Source of the DNA: Prosthecobacter sp.
Lineage (GTDB): Bacteria; Verrucomicrobiota; Verrucomicrobiia; Verrucomicrobiales; Verrucomicrobiaceae
Assembly: GCA_021733925.1 (NCBI GenBank)
Contig: JAIPJY010000004.1
Span: forward strand, 124,001-188,000
DNA length: 64,000 bases
Reading direction: 5' to 3'
Shown: positions 47,333-56,012 of the stretch, piece after piece
How positions within the stretch are numbered: the stretch's first letter is position 1
Layout: each line of letters opens with the position of its first letter
Made by a program: the position numbers and the translations under genes
The notes under the pieces: generated by a model
The model's database searches: none
The model's input: the letters and a program-made list of their open reading frames with translations, nothing else
Told to the model about the DNA's origin: nothing

Positions 47333-48645
47333 ATCAGCTCACGCACGAACTCGCCACCGCTGAGGGTTTTCATCGGCCTTCCGGAAGGTGTCTGGAATTC
47401 AGCGGCAGTGTCCACACCCAGCAGAGTGAGAATGCTCTGCGCGATGTCTTCGGGGCGCACGGGGCGCTCAGCCGGTGTTTCGCCATGGGCATCTGTGCGG
47501 CCGATGAGCTGACCGCCACGCACACCGCCGCCAGCAAAGCAGGCAAAGCCCGCGCGCGGCCAATGATCACGCCCCGCACTGCTGTTGAGTTTCGGTGTGC
47601 GGCCGAATTCGCCCATCATCACCACGAGGGTGCTGTCAAGCAGACCACGCTCATGCAGATCGGTGATCAGCGCGGCATACGCACGGTCAAGATCCGGCAC
47701 CTTGCCACTGCCAGGAAACTGCGCGTCTGGCAGCGTACGTGCGATGTTTTGATGCGTGTCCCAGCCGCGATCCACCACACTGACAAAACGCGACCCGGCC
47801 TCCACCAAACGACGTGCGAGCAGGCAGCCGGACCCGATGCGGCGCTGACCGTAGCGCTGGCGTACCTGCGCAGGTTCCTGCTCCAGATCAAAGGCGGCAC
47901 GGGCGGCAGGCGAAGCGATCAACTGATGCGCCTGTTCAAAGAAACGGTCTCGCGCACGCGTGTCGTCATTCTCCTCCAGTGAACGTGAGAATTGATCCAT
48001 CCGCCGCTGCATGGCGCGGCGTTGATCGAGGTGGTCGAAGCTGACCCATTCGGGCGGCAGCAGATCACGCACGCGATAACCGGGTTTCGATGGGTCCCCA
48101 CCAATGGCAAAGGGGCCAAAGGCCGCAGGCAGGTAACCGGCACGCAACGACGGAACGCTGTCGGGAATCGTCACATAAGGCGGCAGTGAAATGCCCGCGC
48201 CACTTTCATGGGCCACGATGCTGCCAAGACTTGGATATTGCAGCGATGGTGTCGGGCGATGGCCGGTGAGCAGGTAATGGCTGCCCGTGTCATGATTGCC
48301 AAGCTCATGCGTGACCGAGCGCACGAGTGCAACATGCTTCATCACACATGCTGTCTGCGGCAGGTGTTCGCAGAGCTGGATGCCGTCCACATCTGTACCG
48401 ATGGCCTTGAACGGGCCACGAATTTCCACGGGGGCATCAGGTTTCGGATCAAAGGTGTCGAGATGACTCGGCCCACCATCAAGCCAGATGAGAATGCAGG
48501 ACTTGGCTTTGGCCTTGGAATCCGCCGCCGCTGCTTCCAGCCGCAGCAGATCGGTCAGACTCAGGCCTAACGCCGACATCAGACCTACATGAATAAAGTC
48601 ACGACGTACCATGCCATCGCAGCGGAGAGAGTGTGTCGCGTTCAT
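47329..48645 (-). CDS. DUF1501 protein with Tat signal
   Basis: 438 residues. The N-terminus carries a twin-arginine motif, VRRDFIHVGLMSALGLSL, so it should be exported folded, perhaps with a metal. Typical DUF1501 segments are CILIWLDGGPSHLDTFDPKP, GNHDTGSHYLLTGHRP and MMGEFGRTPKLN with GRDHWPRAG, which resemble the alkaline phosphatase/sulfatase fold. Family members are nearly always encoded next to DUF1549/DUF1553 genes, as here (10 bp gap). The function is not established. Confidence 0.93.
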   Translation of the reverse strand: MNATHSLRCDGMVRRDFIHVGLMSALGLSLTDLLRLEAAAADSKAKAKSCILIWLDGGPSHLDTFDPKPDAPVEIRGPFKAIGTDVDGIQLCEHLPQTACVMKHVALVRSVTHELGNHDTGSHYLLTGHRPTPSLQYPSLGSIVAHESGAGISLPPYVTIPDSVPSLRAGYLPAAFGPFAIGGDPSKPGYRVRDLLPPEWVSFDHLDQRRAMQRRMDQFSRSLEENDDTRARDRFFEQAHQLIASPAARAAFDLEQEPAQVRQRYGQRRIGSGCLLARRLVEAGSRFVSVVDRGWDTHQNIARTLPDAQFPGSGKVPDLDRAYAALITDLHERGLLDSTLVVMMGEFGRTPKLNSSAGRDHWPRAGFACFAGGGVRGGQLIGRTDAHGETPAERPVRPEDIAQSILTLLGVDTAAEFQTPSGRPMKTLSGGEFVRELI

Positions 48646-48655
48646 GAGGTGTCAG

Positions 48656-50770
48656 TTAATGAATGAAGGCATATTCACGGCTATTGAGGAGGGCCCAGAG
48701 CAGATCTTCACCAAAGGCGGCTTTCTCCTTGGTCTGCGCGGCATGGGCCAGCCAGTGCGCACGCTCCTCGCCTGTCGGCATGCGGCTCAGGCTGCGAAGA
48801 TAAAACGATTCGATCAGCGCGGCGGTATCGACGCCTTGCTGCAACTGCTGAGCAACAGACTCGCGCAGACTTCGATTGATGTCCTCTCCGTTGAGCAGAT
48901 GCAGCGCCTGTGACAAGCCGCCGCCAAACTGCGCGGGATTGCCACATTCATCGCTGCGCGGGCAGCGTCCCAGCACATCCAACGTGTAGGATTCCAGCGC
49001 CGGATCGTGCATTTGGACAGCGCGCATTTCGGACGGCAGGAAACGCGTCCCCATGGCCTGGGACAAAGCATCGGCCAAAACAGGACCCGTCAGTGCTTTG
49101 ACGCGGGCATGCGAGCCGAAGCAGTCATCCAGCCGGTTCACGCCAGTGGCGCTAGAGGCGAGCTGGTAGGCACGTGAAGTCACAATCACGCGAACCAGAT
49201 GACGCAGGTCGAAGTCATGCCTTATCAGGTCTGCCGCGAGCGCATTCAGCAACTCCGGCATGCTGGCGGGATTGCTCGCGCGCAAATCATCCACGGGTTC
49301 GACCAGACCGCGTCCCATGAGATGCTTCCAGACACGATTCACCAGCGCGCGGGCAAAGAAGGGATTGTCAGCGTGAACCGTCCATGCAGCGAGTGCTTCG
49401 CGCCGGTCACTTGGAAGCTCTGTGGATGACGGAGCACCGAGCGCGCGCGGCAGCATGGGTTTGCGCGTCTGCGGGTGTTCGACTTCGCCACGGTCCTTCA
49501 AGATCACTCTTGTTCCTGCCAGTCCCGTCTGTGAAAACCAACCTGCGAATGAATAGTAGTCGTCCATGCCCCAGCGGTCGAAGGGATGATGATGACAGCG
49601 TGCGCAGGCCAGGCGAACGCCGAGCAAGGAGCGGCTGACAAACTCGCCCATGTCACGCGGATCGGTGGTGAGCCGGTAGAAGTTTGCCGGTCCCTCGTGA
49701 GTGGTGTCTCCCTGACCGGTGAGCAGCGCTTTTACCACGTCATTTAGCGGCGTGTTGCGCGCAATTTGAGCATGCAGCCAGTCATGGTAGACGCGCGCGC
49801 CTTCCACGCCCTGCTTCTTCGAGGAAATGAGCAGCACATCCGCCAGCCGCATCGTCCACACATCCACAAAATCTGTGCTGCCGATCAATCGAGTGATCAC
49901 GGCCTCACGCGCGGCGTTTGCATCTGCCATAGAGTGAAAAGCTCGGGCTTCCGCCTCGGTGGGCAGTCTTCCTGCCACATCGAGATGCACACGGCGCAGA
50001 AAGGTGCTGGCGCTGGACAGCGGCGAAGCTGGCAGGTGCAGGCGGCGAAGCTCGGCGGCTATGTGTTCGTCGATAAAATTCACCGGGGTGAAATCGAGCG
50101 GCACTTCATCCGCTTGAAACGGCACGGCGGCACGTACGGCGGCGACCTGGCCGCCAAAACGAATCATCACGGAACTGGCACCACGTCGGAGCATTTTCAC
50201 CACGCCTTCGCTGGAAATTTCGGCCACGGCATCATCCTGGCTGTCATAGAGAGCGAGGGCAGTGACATCGACCGTCGAGCCATCGGAAAGACTTGCGGTG
50301 ACCCGCAACGGCGCAGAATCGCCAGGAGATTTAAGCAGCAGATCGGCAGGCTCCACCTGCAACCCGCTCACCGCGAGGGCTGGCGAGCCCGTGGGTGCGC
50401 CAGCGGCGATCCACTGGCGCAGTGTGGTGTAGTTCGCGGAGTCCACGCTGAACTTACGTCCGCCCTTGTGTTTGATCGTGCGTGTGGCCTTGCGCAGAAG
50501 CAGGCTGCGTACGGGATCGGCAAGATCGATGCGACGGCCGTCCAGCGCATGCGTGATGGCGGCATAATCGTAGACGGCATCATAGCCGAGCAGGCTGAGA
50601 CTGAACCCACCCTGCCCGGTGGCGGCGCCATGGCAGGCTCCGGTGTTGCAGCCTGACTTGGTCAGAATGGGCAGAATCTGCGTGGCGAAGTTCCAGGAAG
50701 GCTCCGCCGAATGGAGACGCGGCAGCAAAGCCACACCTCCAAGAGCCAGAAGCCAGCGGAATGCATTCAT
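48656..50770 (-). CDS. DUF1549/DUF1553 cytochrome-like secreted protein
   Basis: 704 residues. The signal peptide ends near RLHSAEP. ILTKSGCNTGACHGAATGQG holds a CxxxxCH motif at the place of the planctomycete cytochrome domain (PSCyt1 normally has CxxCH). An Ig-like segment follows at about 150-220, then DUF1549 (FLRRVHLDVAGRLPTEAEAR) at about 260-430 with CARCHHHPFDRWGMDDYYSF, and DUF1553 at about 470-690 (RALVNRVWKHLMGRGLVEPV). Its start overlaps the redoxin-like gene stop by ATGA at 50767. A role in extracytoplasmic redox chemistry is often proposed but not shown. Confidence 0.92.
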   Translation of the reverse strand: MNAFRWLLALGGVALLPRLHSAEPSWNFATQILPILTKSGCNTGACHGAATGQGGFSLSLLGYDAVYDYAAITHALDGRRIDLADPVRSLLLRKATRTIKHKGGRKFSVDSANYTTLRQWIAAGAPTGSPALAVSGLQVEPADLLLKSPGDSAPLRVTASLSDGSTVDVTALALYDSQDDAVAEISSEGVVKMLRRGASSVMIRFGGQVAAVRAAVPFQADEVPLDFTPVNFIDEHIAAELRRLHLPASPLSSASTFLRRVHLDVAGRLPTEAEARAFHSMADANAAREAVITRLIGSTDFVDVWTMRLADVLLISSKKQGVEGARVYHDWLHAQIARNTPLNDVVKALLTGQGDTTHEGPANFYRLTTDPRDMGEFVSRSLLGVRLACARCHHHPFDRWGMDDYYSFAGWFSQTGLAGTRVILKDRGEVEHPQTRKPMLPRALGAPSSTELPSDRREALAAWTVHADNPFFARALVNRVWKHLMGRGLVEPVDDLRASNPASMPELLNALAADLIRHDFDLRHLVRVIVTSRAYQLASSATGVNRLDDCFGSHARVKALTGPVLADALSQAMGTRFLPSEMRAVQMHDPALESYTLDVLGRCPRSDECGNPAQFGGGLSQALHLLNGEDINRSLRESVAQQLQQGVDTAALIESFYLRSLSRMPTGEERAHWLAHAAQTKEKAAFGEDLLWALLNSREYAFIH

Positions 50771-51660
50771 GGTTTCTTCAATTCTTCAAGAAACGCCTGG
50801 CCCTGCTTCACGGCGTAGGGCGTGCCGTAAACATCCTTGAAATGCAGGATGCGCGTCCAGCCGTCTGCCGCCTGCTTTTTCAATTCGTCGTTGTCCTTGA
50901 TGTAATCGCGCACGTCCTGCAGCATGCGGTCGATGGTGGCGTCGTCATTTTCTTTGCGGATGTAGCGCCGGAGCATGGACTGCAGCTTGTCATCGGTGGG
51001 CACCGCTCCTGGAAACGGGTCCTTGCCCTGGGCCATTGGGCGTTTGCCGTTCTCAGGCGTCATGCCACCGCGCTGCGGCTGCGTGGCGGAGATTTCGGCG
51101 GCGGTGGGCGGTTTTTCATCGCCGATCATTTTTGCCACTGCGCCGATCACGCGTTCGGCGTCGGCAATGCCGGGCTGTACCAGCGCGAAACTGGCCTGCG
51201 CCTTGTTGTCCTTCGCTGCGATGATGGTCAGGAGGCATTCCTTGTTGAGACCGTAATTACCGGGCCCCTCCGCGCCATCGAGTGACAATGTCGCGCGGCC
51301 CTTGAGCTTGATCGAATTCAGCGCGGGCGCGTATTTTTCCATGCCACCAACTCGTTCGGCAGCGAGAAAGACAAAATCCGTTTTGAGCCGGTCTTTAAAT
51401 TTGGCTCCATAGTCATCCAAAGCGCGCATCAGTGGCAGGATCGAGCGCTCGATGCCATGCACAAAGACCAGCAGGGTGGGCGCGCCGTTGTTGAGCGTGA
51501 CCACATCACGTTCCTGGCCCGCTTCCGCACCAATGATTTCCACCGATTTGAATGGAGTGGTCGCCTCGCCCGGCTGGGGACCGGAAAAAACCGGATCAGC
51601 AGCGCTGAGCTGGAAGGCGAGCATGAGCGACAGCCAAAAGATTGCAGGTGGATGTTTCAT
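50767..51660 (-). CDS. Secreted redoxin-like protein lacking catalytic cysteines
   Basis: 297 residues from ATG 51658-51660 (304 from 51681). The signal peptide ends near FQLSAAD. A thioredoxin-like fold is suggested by FSGPQPGEATTPFKSVEIIG, TLLVFVHGIERSILPLMRAL and the later ECLLTIIAAKDNKAQASFAL, but where peroxiredoxins carry Cys this protein has none (VHGIERS). The only Cys is in KECLL. The C-terminal 100 residues are polar and helical. It heads the coupled operon running to 46382. A binding rather than catalytic role is inferred. Confidence 0.7.
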   Translation of the reverse strand: MKHPPAIFWLSLMLAFQLSAADPVFSGPQPGEATTPFKSVEIIGAEAGQERDVVTLNNGAPTLLVFVHGIERSILPLMRALDDYGAKFKDRLKTDFVFLAAERVGGMEKYAPALNSIKLKGRATLSLDGAEGPGNYGLNKECLLTIIAAKDNKAQASFALVQPGIADAERVIGAVAKMIGDEKPPTAAEISATQPQRGGMTPENGKRPMAQGKDPFPGAVPTDDKLQSMLRRYIRKENDDATIDRMLQDVRDYIKDNDELKKQAADGWTRILHFKDVYGTPYAVKQGQAFLEELKKP

Positions 51661-51740
51661 AGGAGGATGTGGAAGAATCACAGTTCAGTCTTCAAACACC
51701 AAAGCAAAGCGTTCGATTCAGCTCATTTTCACCAGCCCAC

Positions 51741-51781
51741 AAAAAAAGCGGGCGCTGCGACACCACTCGCCACGCCCGCTT
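51741..51781 (-). terminator. Rho-independent terminator of the TonB receptor gene
   Basis: On the minus strand AAGCGGGCG and CGCCCGCTT form a perfect nine-pair stem around an 18-base loop, followed by a run of Ts. It lies about 40 bp after the receptor stop at 51820 and separates the receptor from the operon starting at 51660. Confidence 0.85.
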
Positions 51782-51819
51782 GAATGACTCAACACCAACC
51801 TGTGCCGACTCAAAATGTT

Positions 51820-54144
51820 TTAGAAGATTACTGTCAACGCCACACGGCCATTGATGCCGGGCTGGGTGTAACGGTCGAGTCCCGCATTTGAGGCATCGAC
51901 ACCGTGCACGTTTTGATACAGCCAGTACTTCTGGTTGGAGAGGTTGTAGAGACCGGCGCTGAGGGTGACATTTTTGGAGATCTGCCAGCGGGCAACGAGG
52001 TCAAGCGTAAGAGCACTGGGCGTTTTGAACTGATTGATCCCACCGGCAGTGGAGTTGGTCGAGCCCTTGTGCGCATAGTAGGTCGAGATCAGCTCCAACT
52101 GCCAGGTCTCACGACGATAGCGCAGACCGGTGATGAGCTTGAAGGGATCCACACTGGCAAGAGGCTGGTTGTTCTCGTTGTCCCAGCCCTGGCTGTAGGC
52201 GGCATTGGTGAAGATGCCGAAGTTGCCCAGGGACTCATGAATGAAACCGCACGTTGTATCCCCTTTGAATTCGAGGCCGTAAATCTCCGCCGAAGCCAGA
52301 TTGGTGCTTTGGTAAATGATCGGGTTGCCGGGAGCTCCGGTGCCGCCGACCTGCATGAAGCTGTTGATGAAGTTTTCGTAGTGATTGTAATAGCCCGCGA
52401 AATTCCACGAGGATTCTTTGCCTTTGCGGCGAACGCCGATTTCGAAGCTGTTGCTGGTTTCTTTTTTCAGACTCGGATTCGGAACGGTCTGATAGCCAAA
52501 TGCCGTGTTCGTGATGGTGGCATTCAACTCTTCGCCGCTCGGGTTGCGGAAGCCGTTCGAATACTGGAAGTAAGCACTGTGCTGCTCGTCAATCTTGAAG
52601 AGGTAGGCAAGCTTTGGAGCGAGGGCGAACTGATTGAAATCCTGCGGCGCTCTGCCGGCGCTGGCACTCGCATAGAGCGGATCTGAATATGTAGCCACGT
52701 CGTAATATTCGGCACGCAGACCGGGAGTGAGGCGATGGCGAAGATCCCTGCCCCAGGCAATCTCATCCTGGATATAAACACCCACGCGGGAGGTGCGTGT
52801 GTCGGGCATGTCCTTTAGCGGATAGGTGTCCGGCGTGATTACGTTTGTCACGGTGCCAGTGGTAAAATTGTATTCCGTGGCATCACGCACACGACGTGAG
52901 TTGGAAGTAACCAACTGGGTTCCGTAGGCCAGCGTGTGCTTCAGCGCGCCCGTGGTAAACACCTTGGTGAAGTTGAAGTTCGTGCCGATGTGATCCTGAC
53001 GGTACAGGTAATCACGAATGCGCAGGCGGTCCTGAGGCGTTGGGGTGACGCGGTCACGATCTTCGACCTGGTGCTCCGGCGTCTCCGAAAGCTGGTAGTA
53101 CATATTCCATGTCAGACTGTCGAAAATATAACCGAGGCCGGTGGCGTCATACTTGTGCTCCAGGCTGAAGCGCATGCGGCGCAGATCGTCGTTCAGCAGC
53201 AGGGAGTTCACATTGTAGTTAAACCCAGGGGCAGCCACCACGACACGACGTGCACTGAGGATGTCGTTGTCACTGGAACGTTCGAGGTACTCGCCTGTCA
53301 GCTCGAAGCGATTACGAGCGGAAGGCTTCCACACCATTTTGGCGAGCCAGTTGTTCACGTTGTAGGTGCTGGTGTCTGGATGGATGGCACCGCGATTGTC
53401 GATCTCGTGGCCATCGCGCCGAGTGTAATGGAGCAGGAGCTCCACATTGCCCGCGCGCTGAGCCATGCTGATGGTGTGGCCCCAGCTATCATCGGTGCTG
53501 TCATACCGTGTGGTCAGACGTGCCAATGAATTGCTTCCGGTGGGCGATTGCGCCAGCAGATCTTCGGGGTCGATGGTGGTGAAGGAAACCACACCGGCGA
53601 GGGCATCACTGCCATAGAGAGAGGAGGCGGCGTTTTTGAGGATTTCGACCTGCTTGAGGGAGTCCACGTCAACGAAGTCACGGCCGACGTTGTAGGAGCC
53701 ACCAAAGGTGAACTCATCAGCCTGACGGATGCCGTCCACGGTCATGAGGACGCGGTTGCCATCCAGACCACGGATATTGATGCTGGAGGTGCCGGCGCGG
53801 GAATTGGCGGCAGGACCTGTGCCTCCGACGCCATACGGGACGCTGACTCCAGGCTCATAGCGTGCGTAGTCGCGCATGCTGGTGGCGAGGGAGAAGACGC
53901 TGGCATCCTTATCCAGCACGGTGACTGAGGCAGGAACATCCGCGCCTGACTGTGCGCTACGTGAAGCGACGATGACGACTTCAGGCAGCACGGCACCACC
54001 GGCGGCGTTTGGGTGTTTTGTCTCCTGTTTCGCCAGTTCTTTGACGTCTTTCTTTTTCTTGGGCTGTTCCTGGGCCGCCAGCGGGAAGCCGCAGGCAAAC
54101 GCGAACAATGTGAGTGTGTGCAATAATGCGGGAGGTGGTTTCAT
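51820..54144 (-). CDS. TonB-dependent outer-membrane receptor, heme/hemoglobin type
   Basis: 774 residues with a signal peptide ending near FPLAAQ. A Lys-rich stretch follows, then the plug domain at about 50-200 (EVVIVASRSAQSGADVPASV, SSINIRGLDGNRVLMTVDGI) and a 22-strand barrel closing with RVALTVIF. The segment KQVEILKNAASSLYGSDALA followed by GVVSFTTIDPEDLL is characteristic of the TonB-dependent hemoglobin/transferrin/lactoferrin receptor family. NPNL-like and FRAP-like barrel motifs are not obvious, though FRNPSGEELNATIT is at the usual place. A HemS-like gene nearby (54909) supports heme as substrate. No tonB or exbB is in the window. Confidence 0.88.
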   Translation of the reverse strand: MKPPPALLHTLTLFAFACGFPLAAQEQPKKKKDVKELAKQETKHPNAAGGAVLPEVVIVASRSAQSGADVPASVTVLDKDASVFSLATSMRDYARYEPGVSVPYGVGGTGPAANSRAGTSSINIRGLDGNRVLMTVDGIRQADEFTFGGSYNVGRDFVDVDSLKQVEILKNAASSLYGSDALAGVVSFTTIDPEDLLAQSPTGSNSLARLTTRYDSTDDSWGHTISMAQRAGNVELLLHYTRRDGHEIDNRGAIHPDTSTYNVNNWLAKMVWKPSARNRFELTGEYLERSSDNDILSARRVVVAAPGFNYNVNSLLLNDDLRRMRFSLEHKYDATGLGYIFDSLTWNMYYQLSETPEHQVEDRDRVTPTPQDRLRIRDYLYRQDHIGTNFNFTKVFTTGALKHTLAYGTQLVTSNSRRVRDATEYNFTTGTVTNVITPDTYPLKDMPDTRTSRVGVYIQDEIAWGRDLRHRLTPGLRAEYYDVATYSDPLYASASAGRAPQDFNQFALAPKLAYLFKIDEQHSAYFQYSNGFRNPSGEELNATITNTAFGYQTVPNPSLKKETSNSFEIGVRRKGKESSWNFAGYYNHYENFINSFMQVGGTGAPGNPIIYQSTNLASAEIYGLEFKGDTTCGFIHESLGNFGIFTNAAYSQGWDNENNQPLASVDPFKLITGLRYRRETWQLELISTYYAHKGSTNSTAGGINQFKTPSALTLDLVARWQISKNVTLSAGLYNLSNQKYWLYQNVHGVDASNAGLDRYTQPGINGRVALTVIF

Positions 54145-54279
54145 GGACCGCCGCTTTAACTCAGCCGCGGCATGTCACGCTTTTGTTGGAATGACCAAGA
54201 ATGGCGTTCATTTGCGGTGCATTGCGCAGCAGATCAATTCATCGCCAGTATTCCACAAATGAGCGCAAAGAGGATGAGT

Positions 54280-54576
54280 TCATGCCGCCGCGCTCATCGC
54301 GACAGGACTGCGGAGCAGCAGCACATCAGCCGCCTCCGCTGCGACGAGACGCAGGGGGCAGGAGGCGGGCACACGCAGGCGCTCGCCGCAGCGCAGGAGG
54401 ACCTCGGCGCCATCCAGATAGGCGGCGGCTTCGCCGTAGGTGATAACCACCGTGGTTTCATTCGCCGCGCAGGATTCAAAACATGGACAGCGGCGGTCAA
54501 GCCCCAACAGGTGAGCCTGCACACAGTCATTATAGAAGAGGCAGCGCTGGGCGGCCTCTGTGAGAAGACGACTCAT
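54280..54576 (-). CDS. Small Cys-rich protein of the heme locus
   Basis: 98 residues from ATG 54574-54576. The N-terminus has a cysteine cluster: Cys12, Cys18, Cys30, Cys32 and Cys36, with His22 between, in RCLFYNDCVQAH and DRRCPCFESC. The second half (VVITYGEAAAYLDGAEVLLR, RLRVPASCPLRLVAAEA) looks like a small beta barrel. I recognise no family. Its ATG overlaps the stop of the upstream 64-residue ORF (ATGA), which supports both being translated. The cluster could bind zinc, an iron-sulfur cluster or heme; the position beside the heme receptor makes an iron or heme role attractive but unproven. Confidence 0.6.
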   Translation of the reverse strand: MSRLLTEAAQRCLFYNDCVQAHLLGLDRRCPCFESCAANETTVVITYGEAAAYLDGAEVLLRCGERLRVPASCPLRLVAAEAADVLLLRSPVAMSAAA

Positions 54577-54767
54577 GGTTGTGGCAGGGCTTGAGGTTCG
54601 ATCCGATCGGCCATGGCGATTTTTTCGGCATGCGTGCGGGCTTTGCGACTGCGGCGGCGGCACTCCTTGATTCGGCGCAGGAGGGCGGGATTGAGAGCAG
54701 GGCGAAAGTTCAGACGGGTGTGCAGATTGGTGTATTGCATGGCGATCTGCTCATAGCCGTGAGTCAT
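54573..54767 (-). CDS. Small basic hypothetical protein, coupled to the Cys-rich ORF
   Basis: 64 residues, rich in Arg, Ala and Leu, with KECRRRSRKARTHAEK in the centre. No signal peptide or known domain. The TGA stop shares bases with the ATG of the next ORF. It is divergent from the HemS-like gene, with 141 bp between the starts. HemP-like small proteins occur in heme operons, but I cannot see the HemP motif here. Coding status rests on the overlap and position. Confidence 0.45.
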   Translation of the reverse strand: MTHGYEQIAMQYTNLHTRLNFRPALNPALLRRIKECRRRSRKARTHAEKIAMADRIEPQALPQP

Positions 54768-54908
54768 GTGTAAACGCTTTGGCTGGGTTGACTAATACTG
54801 CCGCTGGTTTGCGCATGGCGACGTGCAGTGCATTTGACCGTTAGGTTTCGGCAAGGCAACGAAAGCAAGGTCTGCTGACGCGGGCGTATCAAGCAGCCTA
54901 CCAATCTC

Positions 54909-55922
54909 ATGGACCCGACTCATTCCACCCACCGCATCGCATTTAGTTTCGCACCTGGCATCTTCGACATCGAACGGATGAGGTCAGCGCTGTGGTGTGA
55001 TGATGAATGCGGCTCCGCGTATGTGCAGCTCGACGCGGACTGGTCGCGGCTGCTGCCAGCGTTGGGCAAAATCGGATTGCTCATGGCCTGCGCGCCTTCG
55101 AGTCCGGTCACGGCGGCGGTGGCGCTCAAGACTGCACGCTTTGAGAATGTGCCGGAGTCTCCGGACTGGGTCTGCCTGGAGAGCGGCATGGAGATCAGTC
55201 CGGCGAAGCTCGGCGGTGTGCTGGCCACACTGGAACCGCTGGAAGGCGGGCAGCAGACTGCGGCGCTGCAATTCTTTGACCGCAGTGGCGAAGGCTGCCT
55301 GAAACTGCTGGTCACGAACCGCAGCGACATCGCCGCATTTGAACATTTGGTGAGCCGGCACGCCACGCCGCAGTACATCACCCCATTTGGGCAAACTGGT
55401 TCTGCTGCTGCGCTGACATTGGGATCAGCAGAGCCGAACGCCCAGGCCGTGCGCAGTCTCTGGGGGGGACTGCGCCGTACGCTGCCGACGAGCGCCTTCC
55501 CAGGTCTGGAAGGTCTCTCGCGGCGGCGTGCGTTAGGCTTGGCCGGGCTGCGGCATGCATGGCAGATACGTGAGACCGCTGTGATGCCCCTTATCCGCGC
55601 CATGGCGCTGGCGGATGCGCCGCTGGGCATTGGTGTGAGAAATGAGGCGGTATTTCTGCCCGTGGGCATGTACCCGACCCATTGGGCGGACTGCTGCTGT
55701 GGCACGACGTTTTTCGCGGGCGCTTCACAACTCACACTGCGGCGTGAACTGAGCCAGGCAGAAGTCTGGGTGACGCGCTTCGAGGTGCGCGGTCAGGAAA
55801 CTCTCTGCCTGGAAATCTACGACGATGATGGGAGCTTCCGCGCCGGGCTGGGCCTGCGGCCGGAGGCAATGCCAACGCATCACATCCAGTGGAAGCACTG
55901 GCTGCGTGAGGCGGCGTGCTGA
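54909..55922 (+). CDS. HemS/ChuS-like heme-handling protein, divergent
   Basis: 337 residues, about the 340-350 of HemS-type hemin-degrading factors. The second half shows the best resemblance: EVWVTRFEVRGQETLCLEIY followed by DDDGSFRAGLGLRPEAMP matches the HemS_C pattern of an aromatic V.R segment, an LEI.D.DG strand and a terminal helix (WKHWLREA). The first half has a related SAYVQLDADWSRLLPALG pattern, fitting the two-repeat architecture. CCCGTTFFAG is unusual for the family. HemS proteins bind heme taken up by TonB receptors and degrade or hand it on in the cytoplasm. Gene context (receptor at 51820-54144) supports the assignment; similarity is modest. Confidence 0.6.
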   Translation: MDPTHSTHRIAFSFAPGIFDIERMRSALWCDDECGSAYVQLDADWSRLLPALGKIGLLMACAPSSPVTAAVALKTARFENVPESPDWVCLESGMEISPAKLGGVLATLEPLEGGQQTAALQFFDRSGEGCLKLLVTNRSDIAAFEHLVSRHATPQYITPFGQTGSAAALTLGSAEPNAQAVRSLWGGLRRTLPTSAFPGLEGLSRRRALGLAGLRHAWQIRETAVMPLIRAMALADAPLGIGVRNEAVFLPVGMYPTHWADCCCGTTFFAGASQLTLRRELSQAEVWVTRFEVRGQETLCLEIYDDDGSFRAGLGLRPEAMPTHHIQWKHWLREAAC

Positions 55923-55952
55923 AGTAGTGGGTGGAAACTGTAGCTCCCAGAA

Positions 55953-56012
55953 CCAGAACGAGCTGAAGCTCGGGAGTACTTTCCAGAACGAGCTGAAGCT
56001 CGGGAGTACTTT
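55953..56012. repeat. Perfect 30-bp tandem duplication containing a palindrome
   Basis: Bases 55953-55982 and 55983-56012 are identical. Each unit holds GAGCTGAAGCTC, an imperfect palindrome (GAGCT-GA-AGCTC), and ends in GGGAGTACTTT. The second unit runs up to the stop codon of the minus-strand gene ending at 56012. It resembles REP-type intergenic elements and may serve as a bidirectional end between convergent genes. Confidence 0.8.
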
